From the NCBI GenBank assembly GCA_029379385.1, contig CM055605.1:18201001-18265000 (forward strand): a stretch of DNA of 64,000 nt, written 5' to 3'. Source of the DNA: Quillaja saponaria. Its lineage: Eukaryota; Streptophyta; Magnoliopsida; Fabales; Quillajaceae. This document shows positions 1 to 17,214 of this stretch, one piece after another. Below the pieces are notes generated by a model. The model did no database searches. It saw only the letters and a list, made by a program, of their open reading frames with translations, and was not told where the DNA came from. Position 1 is the first letter of the stretch, and the number at the start of each line of letters is the position of its first letter. The position numbers were made by a program, and so were the translations under genes.

Positions 1-3000
1 ACACTTAATGTGTTTGAGAAGCTAAAATAAATGGTTCATTTGAGGCAAGTTTAGATCTATATTTAATATCTACGAGATCGTGTAAAAAATCTATTTTCAC
101 CCCTTTATCAAAATCATACCAATCACACTGGAAGAGTACTATGCTATTGTTAGTTCCAAAATATTGCAAATCTATTATACCAGTTACCATGCCGTAAAAA
201 TCAAGTTCATCAACTCCGTAACAACTTCCTTTGACACGAACTCCACTATTCATTGATTTTTTGCCATCGCTATAAGAAAGAGTGTGAAACCTAAACCCGT
301 TAACAAAAAATCCATTATAACACCTCACAACTTTGATTGGTCCATAGGCAATCTCTTCAATATGTGGATTAGAGATCTTGCGTTCATCAGCCTATAACAT
401 AAGGTAAACTAATTCATTAGGAAATGCACATGATTAACTATCACACACGCATGTACACACAAATACAGTTATGATTAACTAACTTGTTGTTGAAACCAAC
501 TTGAAAATTTAACTTCAACTAACTTTTGGATTTGGTCATCAAAAAGATCTGGCTGCTCCATTGATATTATTTGAAGAAATTGACTAATTTTCATAACAAA
601 AAAGTAAGTCATTTTGTCTACTTGGTAAATGTTAGTGTTGCATATCTAAACTTAAATAGGGTTTGTGAAACTTACATTACATATGGTTCAATTTCTATTG
701 ATTCAATAGAACATATATCTTTACTGCTTCAAACTCATTGTCACTAAGATATCTGTTCCTATGAAATCCAAATGCACAACCTGATTGGCAGAAAACAGAG
801 AGTCGTCCATTGGAATCCATATATCCACCATCATCTTGACGAGGAACTCGATTAAACTTCATTTGAACACTTGGCTAGAAATACGTTGCACAGAAATTTG
901 AAATTTCTTGCAATACATAGGCCTCACATATGGAACCTTCAACACAAGCCTTGTTTCGAGCCTTTTTCTTTAAATTCAACATCATCCTATAAACAAAATA
1001 TGTCATAACTAAATAAAATGAGTACAAATGAAATCAAAGTATGGTAAAAAAAATTACCTTTCAAACGGATACATCCAATGATATTGCACCGGTCCACCCA
1101 CTTTAGCTTCACAAGGTAAATGCACGGTCAAATGCTCCATTGAATCAAAAAAACCTGGAATTAATATCTTCTCCAACTTACACAAAGTGATAACAATATT
1201 TTTCTCAAGCATCTCCATATGCTCCACACGTAACTCAGTTGTACATAAATCTCTAAAAAAGTTACTAAGCTTTGTAAATGCTTCCCTTGCACCTTTCGGT
1301 AAGTAATCGTGAAATGCGATCGGAATTAGTCTTTGCATGAACACGTGACAATCATGGCTTTTCATTCCGTACAACTTACAATCCTCCATGTTCACACAAC
1401 GAGCTAGATTAGCAGCGTACCCGTCTGGGAGCCTCAAGTCTTTTATCCATTCACACACTTCCTTCAACTGAGGTTTTGACAAGCTATAAGAAGCTTTTGG
1501 CATGATAAGTTTTCCATTACATTCTTTCAATTCCAATTCAGGATGCTTACAAAATAATTTCAAATCCATCCGAGCATTTGAATTGTCTTTTATCCTGCCT
1601 TTCATATTCATCATTGTATTGAAGACATTATCAAAGACATTTTTCTCAATGTGCATTACATCAAGATTATGTCGAATAAGATTAGTTGACCAATAAGGCA
1701 ATTCCCAAAATATACTTATTTTTGCCCAATGATGTTCTTTTCCAAATCCGAAAATTGTTTGTTTGCCAAATGCTTTGCCAGAAGTGATTTGATTATGTTC
1801 AGAAAGACGATCCCACACTTCTTCCCCAAATAATCGTGGTGGTGGCAAACCTTTCTCTATGATTCCCTTTTTAAATTTATCTCTTTTTCGTCTAAATGGA
1901 TGATCAACAGGCAAAAACTAACGGTGACAATCAAACCAGCATGGTTTACTACCATGAGGTAGACGAAAGGATTTGCTTCTTTCCATACAATACGAACATG
2001 CTAAGTTTCCATGTGTACTCCACCCTGATAGCATTCCATATGCGGGGAAGTCGCTAATGGTCCACATAAGTGCAGCTTTCATAATATAATTCTGACCCCT
2101 GTAAGCTTCATAAGTATCGACCCCTTTTTCCCACAACTCTTTCAAGTCATCAATAAGAGGTCTCAAGTAGATGTCCAGATTTTGATTAGGAGATTTTGGT
2201 CCAGGAATGACAAGTTTCAAGAATAAATACGGCTCCTTCATACACATATCAGGAGGCAAGTTATATGGAGTAACAAAAACTAGCCAAATAGAATGACCGC
2301 TTGATGAATGCCCAAACGGACAAAACCCATCTGAGGAAAGACCCAACCTAACATTTCTTGGATCTTCTGCGAATGATGGATAGTTTTCATCAAAGTGTTT
2401 CCATGCTTCACCATCACTTGGATGAATCATTAAACCAGTGGCACGTCTCTGATCATGCCATGTCATATGTTGAGCTGTGGTTTTTGACATATATAGTCTT
2501 TGTATCTTCTTTACAAGTGGAAAGTGATGCAATATCTTATATGGTACATCTTTCTTACTTATTCGGGTCTTGGGTTGATATCTCGGATGCCCACATACAC
2601 GACATTCTTGTAACTTTTTGTCTGCTTCACCATAGTAAAGCATACAATCGTTGGGACATGCATGTATCTTCTCATATCCAAGTCCTAATTTCTGGACTAA
2701 TTTTTTTGATATGTAAAAATTTGCAGGCAACTTCTCGCCTCTAGGCAACATAACCTTAACAACTGAAACAATCCAGTCATAGCATTTCTCACTCATATTA
2801 AACTCTAATTTACAGTTCAATAGTTGTGTCACTGCTGATAACCGAGTATGCCAACTACAACCTTCCCACAACTCCTCGTTAGCATTTTGCAACAGCTCAA
2901 AAAACCTTTTTGCATCAAAATTTGGCTTCTCGGGAAGTTGACTCTCCTCATCCCAATTAAAATCTGGACCAGTAGCGTCCATAACCATGTCAACATACCG

Positions 3001-3309
3001 ATTGCTTGAATCTCTGATATAAACTCCTCGGTCATTTAAAGTTTCCCCTAACCACTCTTCACCCTCCCCATGTAAGGTCCACCACTTATAGTTTCTTAAG
3101 AAACTCTTCTTAAACAAGTGAACAGTTATTTCATCAAGAGACATCCACTTTTTGTTCTTACAAACAAGACAAGGGCATCGAATTGTATTATTATCATCTA
3201 CAATTCTCAGATGACTATATGCAAAATCAAGAAACTTATTTACATTATACATAAACTCATTTGTAACCCTATGGTTCTCAACCCTCCTTTACATCCAACT
3301 ACGGTCACC
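1..3309 (-). pseudogene. CACTA transposase (TNP2 / Transposase_21 family), multi-exon pseudogene
   Basis: Cut-and-paste transposase that would bind and cleave CACTA ends in the nucleus. In order: N-terminal transposase-associated domain (about 3309-3090, with CPCLVCKNKKW), a zinc-ribbon-like stretch LQECRVCGHPRYQ, the tnp2 core (LGLSSDGFCPFG; PLIDDLKELW; GMLSGWSTHG), a DUF4218-like part ending exon 1 at 1058 (donor GTAAT), exon 2 at 986-676, a short exon near 583-483, and a DUF4216-like exon from 391 leftward (NGFRFHTLSY, QCDWYDFDKG). Lesions seen: no ATG at the expected start and TAA at 3289-3291; TAG at 1918-1920, with the same frame continuing directly on both sides; TAG at 875-877; a frameshift near 695; TAA at 5-7. 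An internal ATG at 3252 still opens a 444-codon frame, but the protein cannot be complete. Exon limits come from GT/AG sites and frame continuity and are inferred. Confidence 0.85.
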
Positions 3310-3628
3310 CTCAAACCAAGTACGATCTTCGTCCATATTTTCTGCTCATCAAAATTTTGTAAATATAATGATTTCATGTACCTAGTTAAAATTTCACATG
3401 TTCCATTTACATAAGTAAGCCCCTATTTCCACTAGAACTATTACAATAGGTATACAACATTTACAGGTCAATATTATCTAGTACCTTGCATTAAAAAGCA
3501 AAAGTCTACCTAAAAAATATTACTTGTAGTATACTTGCATCTTAATTCACAGCTCAAACAAACTCATCAATCAACATTTAGCATAGACCAAACAAAGAAA
3601 TAAAATAAAATAAAATAAAACCATTAGC

Positions 3629-4111
3629 ATAAACATCTTTTGGTGGATTTTAAACCAAATCATGAAATCAAATCTAATTTCCTATAAGATAAATATAATC
3701 TAACACCAAGTATCTAAGTTATTTACATTATGATTGAATGGATCTTTTTCACTAAGTAGAAATAGGAAAAAAAAAAAACCTCTAATCTATGTTAACCAAC
3801 ACATGGACAGCCAAACTAAAATCATAAACATCTTTCACTTATGTTTAAACCAAATCATGAAACCAAATCTAATTTCCTATAAGAGAAATATAATCCAACA
3901 CCAAGAATTTAAGTTATTTACATTATGATTGAATGAACCTTTTTCACTAAGGAGAAATAGGAAAAAAGAAAAACCTTTAATCTGTGTTAACCAACACATA
4001 GATAGCCAAACTAAAATCATAAACATCTTTCACTTATGTTTAAACCAAATCATGAAACCAAATCTAATTTCCTATAAGAGAAATATAATCCAACACCAAG
4101 AATCTAAGTTA
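3629..4111. repeat. 195-bp tandem repeat, about 2.5 copies
   Basis: The string CATAAACATCTTT recurs at 3629, 3824 and 4019, exactly 195 bp apart, and CTAATTTCCTATAAGA at 3675, 3870 and 4065. The third copy stops near 4111. The block lies upstream of the CACTA transposase and is AT-rich. Short open frames inside it repeat with the same period and are not genes. Confidence 0.85.
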
Positions 4112-4714
4112 CCAATTCCAACTTATTGCCTCAGTATTTTTATTAAAATCCAATTTCCAAGATTCCAAAATGTTTCTTAATGATCACCACATATTTCAAC
4201 ATTTGATTCCTATCTTAGCTCCTCTCGGCAGCAAAGAGAGCATAATAATAAATATCTTTTTAAAAAATGGCAACAGAGAAGTATTTAGATGGCACATCCT
4301 ACCTTTTGTATCTGGAGATCTTTCTTTCTCAGTAATGCTGCATAATTGCAAGTTGAGGTAGCTGGGCCAGGAGTTCTCAAGGCGTGAGAAAGGAGCTGGA
4401 GGCGTGGGAGGTGTGAGAAAGGAGGAGTTAGGGATTTGGAATCGCAAGTTGAGATAGCAAGGCCAGGAGTTCTCAACTCACTCTCCAATCTAGCTAGCTC
4501 CTTTTGCAAATGCTTGTCCAAGGCGTGTGAAAGGAGAGAGGAACTAAGCAAAAAGGATGGAGAGGAAGAAGGGAGGCGTGGGAGGCAAAGGAGGAGTTAG
4601 GGATTTGGAATTCGGTTTTAGAGTAAAAAAAAAAACACAAAATAGAAGAACCAAAACGCAGGTTTCGTCCAAGTTTAAAAAAAATAAAAATAAAAAATAA
4701 CCCAGGAAATTGAT

Positions 4715-4923
4715 TTACCGACCAACCATAATAAGGCAAAATCTCCATTACCGACCAACATTAGTTGGTCGGTAAAATTCCCCCAAATTAAAACCTATTA
4801 CCGACCAACCATAATAAGTAAGAAACTCCATTACCCACCAACCTTGGTTGGTCGGTAAAATTCCCCCAAATTACCAACCAACCATAATAAGTAAAAAACT
4901 CCATTACCAACCAACCAACCTTG
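4715..4923. repeat. CACTA subterminal repeats (TTACCGACCAAC / TTGGTCGGTAA)
   Basis: At least five copies of a TTACCGACCAACC-like motif and two inverse copies (TTGGTCGGTAAAATTCCCCC) lie in about 200 bp. In CACTA elements such subterminal motifs bind the element's own proteins. The same motif reappears at 60480-60586, so the two loci belong to one family. Confidence 0.7.
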
Positions 4924-4924
4924 A

Positions 4925-5819
4925 TGATTTCAGTTTCGGACCATGTCGAGGACATTCTGACACCCTCACATACGAGATGAACTGAAGAACCACATTCTTG
5001 AACTTTGTAAGTGAATTATGTGCTTTATGGCTACCAGATTATTGTATGCAATTATATGTAAATTTAAATTGATGTGTTATATTGAGAAATACGCAAGTAT
5101 ATTATCACAGTGATTTAATTGAAAGTATAATTGCTTGATATTGAGTGTTGTTGATAAGGGCCGATAAAGTGAAATTTTCTGAGAATGATTTTTTTTAATT
5201 ATTTTTGAAATTAAAGTCCAGGTGCACCTAGGATATTTGAATTTTACATTTGATATGAGTTATTCTAATTCTGACAATTATTTTAAAAACAAATGGAGTG
5301 CTTAGCCAAGGTGGGATGGATTAGTGTACGAAGAATCAATTTGTTGTGTGGGCGCGTAAATGCCTGGTGGGGAGAGATAATGTTGTGCAGGGCTAAGTTA
5401 CTCGTTGGAATGGTGAACTAAGTGAGTTGTGATTGTATGATAATGATAATCATGTACGGGCATAAGTAAATTTGAATACAAGTTTGAACTATGATATATG
5501 TGTTGTGTGATGCTGATATCCTTAGGGTACATGGTTTGTTCACTGAGTACTTATGACTCACTCCTTCCTTTATTGATCTTTTTTTAGTTTCCAGGAAATC
5601 ACTGTTGGTCATGACCGAAATTACTACCTATCGATTCTGCTGCGAGAATGTATATCTCAAAAATCGCACACTTGGAGCATAAGAGATGACAATTGCAGTC
5701 ACTTAAGGTGTTAAAGAGTCATAGATATACAATATTTGAGTTTTCAAGGTTACAGAGATATGATTCCTCATTTCTCCGACCAGTTATACTCCTATTTGAG
5801 GGTGTGACAGTGCATGAGC
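4925..5819 (+). mobile_element. Gypsy LTR fragment (3' part), 5'-truncated
   Basis: It matches the LTR at 62291-64000 (shared GTGAGTGAATTATG-type string) and the minus-strand copies at 21038 and 34226: a 'GTGCACCTAGGATA' segment, a 'GGGCGCGTAAATGCC' segment and the terminal GAGGGTGTGACA. The first part of the LTR is missing where it abuts the CACTA subterminal repeats. No coding sequence was found in it. Confidence 0.55.
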
Positions 5820-5914
5820 CCCTTAGATCTATAATATATTCACGACATTCTTTACTCCAAAAGACTTCCGGTTATTGGTTTCCAAACTAAATTTGGTTAT
5901 GAAGCAACCTCCAT

Positions 5915-6098
5915 GAATTTGAGGGGTAGTTAGAATATATTAAGCCCCTAATTATAGCCCGAATTTTAGGCTTGATTTATTCCTATTTATTATTGTATAT
6001 ATGTACATAGTCTTATAGTAGAGGAAATTCATTATGTTAGGTCAATTGTACAGGTTCTTTTTATATTCTCAATACAATTAATACAACTTTATCAAGAC
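5915..6098 (+). mobile_element. Possible Copia 3' end: polypurine tract plus LTR fragment
   Basis: A GAATTTGAGGGG purine tract is followed by GTTAGAATATATTAAGCCCC and an AT-rich stretch ending near CTCAATACAATTAATACAA. This has the look of a short Copia LTR after its polypurine tract. No partner LTR or target duplication was found, so the call is tentative. From here to 6520 there is only AT-rich DNA with a poly(A) run at 6452-6474. Confidence 0.3.
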
Positions 6099-6521
6099 AT
6101 TTTTCAGTTCAGTTCTTTCTTAAAATATAAATATTATAAAATACCATTGATATCCCATCTTCATTTCTTACAATTACCATTTGTATCCTATCTCCATTCT
6201 TTACCTATATCACTTCCTAAAACATAATATTAATTATATTAGACTACCATTAACATCATATTAGACTACCACCTAGTGATATGTTAAGGATCTTTTTCGT
6301 ACCTCCTGGTAGAAAAAGTGTGGCGCAGGTACAAGATGAATTTAATTTGGTGGCAAAAAAATTGTCAAGAGCTTCATCTTTAAGGATATTTTCAAATAGA
6401 AGATAGTTGTGACTCTACATCTTCTCTCCTTTAAGAATCTATTTCATTGTCAAAAAAAAAAAAAAAAAAAAAAAGAAGGCATGTTTAATTTGATTACAGT
6501 TTATAGTACATCATCTTCTTA

Positions 6522-6691
6522 CTTGTCAACACCAGAAGTTGCAGTATTGTTCCCTGTCAAATCCAGTGCTGTACATCAACTCTCAACAATTTTTTTTTTT
6601 CTGATTATACAAATATTGTTCGCTGATCTGCAAATTATGTTCCCCAATTTGGAGTTATGATTATATTCAGTCACTTTGTAGTAAATATCTG
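6522..6691 (+). pseudogene. Terpene synthase exon 1 remnant (duplicate)
   Basis: This segment aligns almost base for base with the 3' two thirds of exon 1 of the downstream gene (9446-9611): CTTGTCAA..AGAAGTTGCAG, CCTGTCAA.TCCAGTGC, GGAGTTATGATTATATTCAG and the exon end GTAAATATCTG|GTATGATTTT. It has lost the 5' coding part (a 24-A run and unrelated sequence precede it), the second Arg of the RR(x)8W motif is TGA, and a base is missing shortly after, so it cannot encode the N-terminus. It marks an earlier tandem copy of the synthase. Confidence 0.85.
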
Positions 6692-9260
6692 GTATGATTT
6701 TGGTGTTATGACTGTAAGGCACCCTCTTTTCTTTTCTTTTTTCTTTTTTTCTCTTTTTTTTTTTTTTTTTCTTTTTTCTTTAATTGACTTCTACTAATTA
6801 AATGAAGCAGAAATCAAACCAAAACGCCATACAGAAAAGGACAACAATTCAAAAAAAAGAAAAAAAAAAAAAAAAAAAAAAAAAAACTGTCCTCGGGCAA
6901 CTTAAAAAAGCCCCTTTGAAAATGACATAAACAAACCCAAATTTGAGTATATCAATCGCACACTAGCAAGGTTTTTGATAAGGTTTTGGAAGGTTGGATG
7001 TGTGACCTTCGATGATATGAATGTTATTTTCACTGGTTAGCCTTTGAGATTGGAAACAAATAATCAAGAATTAAAATATAGTATATTTTTTTGTTATACC
7101 ATGGAATTTCATTTCTCAACTGCTCGTCACAAAACAAAATTTACTGTTAAAATTCTTTTACTTCAACTAAATTGATACCGTCTTATAAAATATTTGACGG
7201 TTACAACGGTACTTGCATGCATTAGATATTTTGAATTATTAAAATAATATTTAAAGTTATTACAACATATTTCAGCTAGATAAGAATATAATTTATCTTT
7301 CAAGCTGACATGTCCACAGAATATTGGCATGCAAAAACCTATAAAAAGATCAAAGTATATCACCAACTTTTACAAGAAAATATAACTATTAATTAATTTT
7401 GATCGATCTATATATCTTCAAAATTTAGACACATCAATAATAATTAATTCTGATCAATCTATGATACTAAATGTATAAACAGATCACGTATCTCCAATAA
7501 TATAATTAGACAATCATCAGCTAAATGTATATTTTTTTTTTCCCTTTAATATACAAACAAAGGTCCAATATATGATGTCACAGCTAGCATTTGCCTCTAT
7601 ATATAATAATTAGTTCTGATCAATCTATTATCCAATCACTTCGTGGTAAATATCTAGTATGATTTTGTTGTTTTGACTCTAAATAAGGCACCCTCTCTTT
7701 TTCAAAATTTTTTTGTTTTTTTCTCTTTTTTTTTTGTGTGTGTTTTTTTTTTTTTTACTTGAACTAATTAAATGTAGGAGAAATCAAAAACTAAAACGCT
7801 ATATAGAGAAGCACCATTACTCCAAAATTAAAGATCATGTAGTGCAATAAAAAAAAAACAAAAAAATAATAATAATAAAGGGAAAAAAAAACTGTCCTAA
7901 GACAACTTATAAAAGCCCCTTTCAAAATGACGTAAACAAACCCAAATTTAAGAATATATCAGTCACACACAAGCAAGGTTTTTGATAAGGTTTTGGAAGG
8001 TTGGATGTGTGGCCTTCGATGATATGAATGTTATTTTCACTGGTTAGTCTTTGAGATTGGAAACAAATAATCAAGAATTAAAATATAGTATCTTTTCTTA
8101 TTGTAACATGGAAATATTTCATTTCTCAACTGCTTGTCACAAAACAAAAATTTACTGTTACAATTCTTTTATTTCAACTGAATCGATCCTGTCTTATAAA
8201 ATATTTGACAGATACAATGGTACTTGCATGCATTAGATATTTTGAATTATTATAACAATATTTAAAGTTTTTCACCTAATAGTTCAACATATTTCAGCTA
8301 GATAAGAATATAATTTGTTTATCTTTCAAGCTGACATGTACACAGCATGCAAAAACCTATAAAAAGATCAAAGTATAGCACCAGCTTTTACAAGAAAATA
8401 TAACTATTAATTAATTTTGATCGATCTATATATCTTCACAAATTTAGAAACATCAATAATTATTAATTCTAATCAATCTATTATACTAAATATATGAATA
8501 GATCACTTATCTCCAATAATATAATTAGACAGTTATCAGCTAAATGCATTTTTTTTTCTCTTTAATATACAAACAAAGGTCCAATATATGATATCACAGC
8601 TAGCATTTGCCTCTGTATAATAATTAGTTCTGATCAATCTATTATCCAATCACTTTGCAATAAATATCTAGTATGATTTTGCTATTATGACTATAAATAA
8701 GGCACCCTCTCTTTTTTAGTTTTTCTTTTCTTTTTTTTTTCTTTTTTTTTCCTTTTTTTTTTTTTTTTTTTTTTTGTGTTTTCTTTTTTTGGACTTGTAC
8801 TAATTAAATGGAGGAGAAATCAAACTAAAACGCCATATAGAGAAGCACCACAACTCCAAAATTAAAGATCGTGTATTGCAATAAAAACAAAAACAAAAAA
8901 AAAAAAAACAAAAAAAGAAAGGAAGAAAAAAAACTGTCCTAAGACAACTTAGAAAAGCCCCTTTGAAAATGACATAAACAAACCCAAATTTAAGAATATA
9001 TCAGTCACACTAGCAAGGTTGTTGATAAGGTTTTGGAAAGCCTTCAATGATATGAATGTTATTTTCACTCGTTAAGAATATGAATGATAATTAATTTTGA
9101 ATGATCTATATATCTTGAGAAACTTAGACACATAAATAATAATTAATTCTGATTGATCTATTCTACTAATGAATTATATAAAAACATCACATGTCTCCAA
9201 TAATGTAATTAGACAGTGGTTAGCTAAACTCACTTTTTATCTTCAACATACAAACAAAGG
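6692..9260 (+). repeat. About three ~1-kb tandem units upstream of the terpene synthase
   Basis: Anchors recur about 1 kb apart: GGCACCCTCT at 6718, 7688, 8701; CTGTCCT near 6888, 7891, 8935; GATAAGGTTTTGGAA near 6977, 7984, 9023; CAATATATGAT near 7567, 8582, 9262. Each unit carries poly(T)/poly(A) tracts. Each junction holds GTAAATATCT(A/G)GTATGATTTT, the exon 1/intron 1 border of the terpene synthase, followed by an AATTAAATG(T)AGGAGAA-like copy of the intron 1/exon 2 border. The units therefore seem to be decayed copies of promoter plus exon 1 end plus intron 1. No open gene was found in them. Confidence 0.75.
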
Positions 9261-9280
9261 CCCAATATATGATGTCATTT

Positions 9281-9300
9281 GCCTCTATATATATAGAGGC
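9281..9300 (+). promoter_or_regulatory. TATA box of the terpene synthase, inside a perfect 20-bp palindrome
   Basis: GCCTCTATATATATAGAGGC reads the same on both strands and contains TATATATA. It lies about 75-90 bp before the candidate start codons, which fits a TATA box with a short 5' leader. The tandem units upstream have a partial form (GCCTCTATATATAAT). The promoter role is inferred from position. Confidence 0.5.
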
Positions 9301-9377
9301 TTACATTTTGGTCCTTCAATATCACGTCCAGAAGCATATTTAATTTCTACGTACAAGCCATTCCAGCTACCATGTTA

Positions 9378-15474
<6,097 letters not shown>

Positions 15475-16777
15475 AGTAAAAGATGCCAGCTACATATACA
15501 CGAATGCCAAATATGAGAATGAAGATGAAAAATAGTATTGGTCATGCTGTGAAATTGGTAAATGCTCTCTAGCTAATGTTATTGATCAGTTCCTACCATA
15601 CAAATGGGCAAAACTCTAGTACTTTGTGTAAAATCTTAATGATGTTAATCAATAATATATTCCCCAATTTTGGTTTATAATTTTGCACTGGGTACAGCCC
15701 AGTTTGGCTTATAATTTTCATATTCATACCTTATATAATCCAAGAATTGAGACGAATTTAGCTTTTTAACATAAAATGGAAAATGGAATCACTTTGCTTT
15801 GTGAAGAAATGACAAGAAATAGTCATCCAATACGAATTTTCTCTTCTCATTGATTATATCAAACTCTGTTATTTCATCAGCAACCACTCAACAGGAAATA
15901 ACTTATTTGCAGAGCCATAGCAGCTACCAATATCTAGAGCTTCCTGCAGTATACATCATGCATACACATAACAAATCAATCTACATACTGTGATTCCATC
16001 CGATAAACAAAAAGGAAAGTTTACTGTAATTCCATACTCCATAGTCAGGACATTTGTGTTATTTCGGTCACGAAAAGGAAAGTTCACTCTGATTCCATTC
16101 TCAATTGTAAGGATAATGGACCAACAGCATTGCCTGTCCTGTGTCGGTATCTGTGATTCAGTAGTGCCAATCACCATGAGAAAACATCTGAATGGATAAG
16201 CTCAGTGGAGTTCAGGTATTCAAATTAAAACATTGTTCAGAATTTTTTTATTACGATTTAATTATCTCTTCAAAGGCTTCCATGTATGTCAATTGCCATA
16301 TCATCACCTACTTCAGCTTCTTCTACCTCTGTCATTACTTCGTCTCCATCTTCAGTGCCATTTTGAGCAGTATCGAATGTTTGTTTTGGTTCTTTGCTTG
16401 ATTTGTCTTTTTCATCAATTTCTTGTGTTGTTAAATGTGGATATGGATCAGTGCAAATGCTCAGCGTAGATGTTACCAACAAGTTCTACATAGAATAAAA
16501 ATCAAAGTCACAAGAATAAGAATTATTAGTATAGATATTTCAACCTTTATTTCAAAATTCTAATACTGTTTATAAAAGTGAACGGCCCGATTTGCAAATT
16601 CTAGTTTTCTTTGGCAATAAAATTTAAAGAATGTCATGTTCACCAGAATTTTGAAGCATATCTTTTCTAGTGCTAATGCAAGTTTTCTCAGGTTTGGATA
16701 AATGCTTTGTGCATCCAGCAAGATCTGTTCATTGTGTGATGTCATATTAAAAGATGGAAATTTATGAGTTCAATATT
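15475..16777. other. Terpene synthase 3' flank; no confirmed gene
   Basis: 15475-15700 is the likely 3' UTR and downstream flank. At 16011 and 16075 a roughly 40-bp segment (AAGGAAAGTT.ACT.T.ATTCCAT) is repeated 64 bp apart. On the minus strand 16482-16270 is an open frame rich in Asp, Glu and Thr, and 16745-16560 another short frame. They could be exons of an unrecognised gene cut by the Copia insertion at 16778, but no domain is recognisable and codon quality is weak. Confidence 0.35.
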
Positions 16778-17205
16778 TGTTAAAAGAGTAATGGGGTCAC
16801 AAGTATACATTACTAATAAGTGATTACAGTACTCAACAAAGCACTCTTGAATAAAATATTTCTCTCACACAAACTTGGTGTTTCAACACTTAAGTATTTT
16901 TCCTATTTTCTCTCTATACTAGCTACGGCTAGCTTTTCCTTCTTTTTTTTTATGCTATTACACTACTTCCACTCAATATACACAAATCAATGGCATAAGT
17001 CCTATTTATAGGAAATGGGCACCTCCACACTTTAAAGTTTTTTGTCCAAAGCTTTTTTGCCTCATTAACAAATTACTAGATAATGCTTATCTTAGGCAAA
17101 TAGGTCTATTTAGATAATGCTAATTTAGTCAAATGGTCATATTTACTAGATAATGCTTATCTAGTCAAATAGGTTTCTTAATAGTGAAAGAATTGAATTC
17201 GAACA
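16778..17205 (-). repeat. Copia 3' LTR (left copy)
   Basis: It starts TGTTAAAAG and ends TTCGAACA (TG...CA). It matches 19883-20372 along its length, including ACTCTTGAATAAAATATTT and CTCTCTATACTAGC. It is about 60 bp shorter than the partner because it has fewer copies of an internal 36-bp repeat. Confidence 0.8.
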
Positions 17206-17214
17206 CTTTCCTTC

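Larger units (their letters stand above)
1..4925 (-). mobile_element. CACTA (En/Spm-type) DNA transposon, decayed, truncated at the window edge
   Basis: The unit holds a tnp2-type transposase read right to left (about 3309 to below 1), a tandem-repeat block upstream of it (3629-4111), and copies of TTGGTCGGTAA in both orientations near the right end (4715-4923). Short inverted and direct subterminal repeats next to the transposase are typical of plant CACTA elements. The right terminus (CACTACAAG... family) is not present: at about 4925 the sequence switches to an LTR fragment, so that end is deleted. The left end lies outside the window. Confidence 0.8.

Noticed and set aside
2358..2744. 128-codon plus-strand frame
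   Set aside because: Shadow of the CACTA transposase core on the opposite strand.
3734..4180. Two similar short frames
   Set aside because: They repeat with the 195-bp tandem unit and are not genes.
15956..16199. Overlapping short frames on both strands with an internal repeat
   Set aside because: The repeat creates similar peptides in both directions; nothing identifies a gene.
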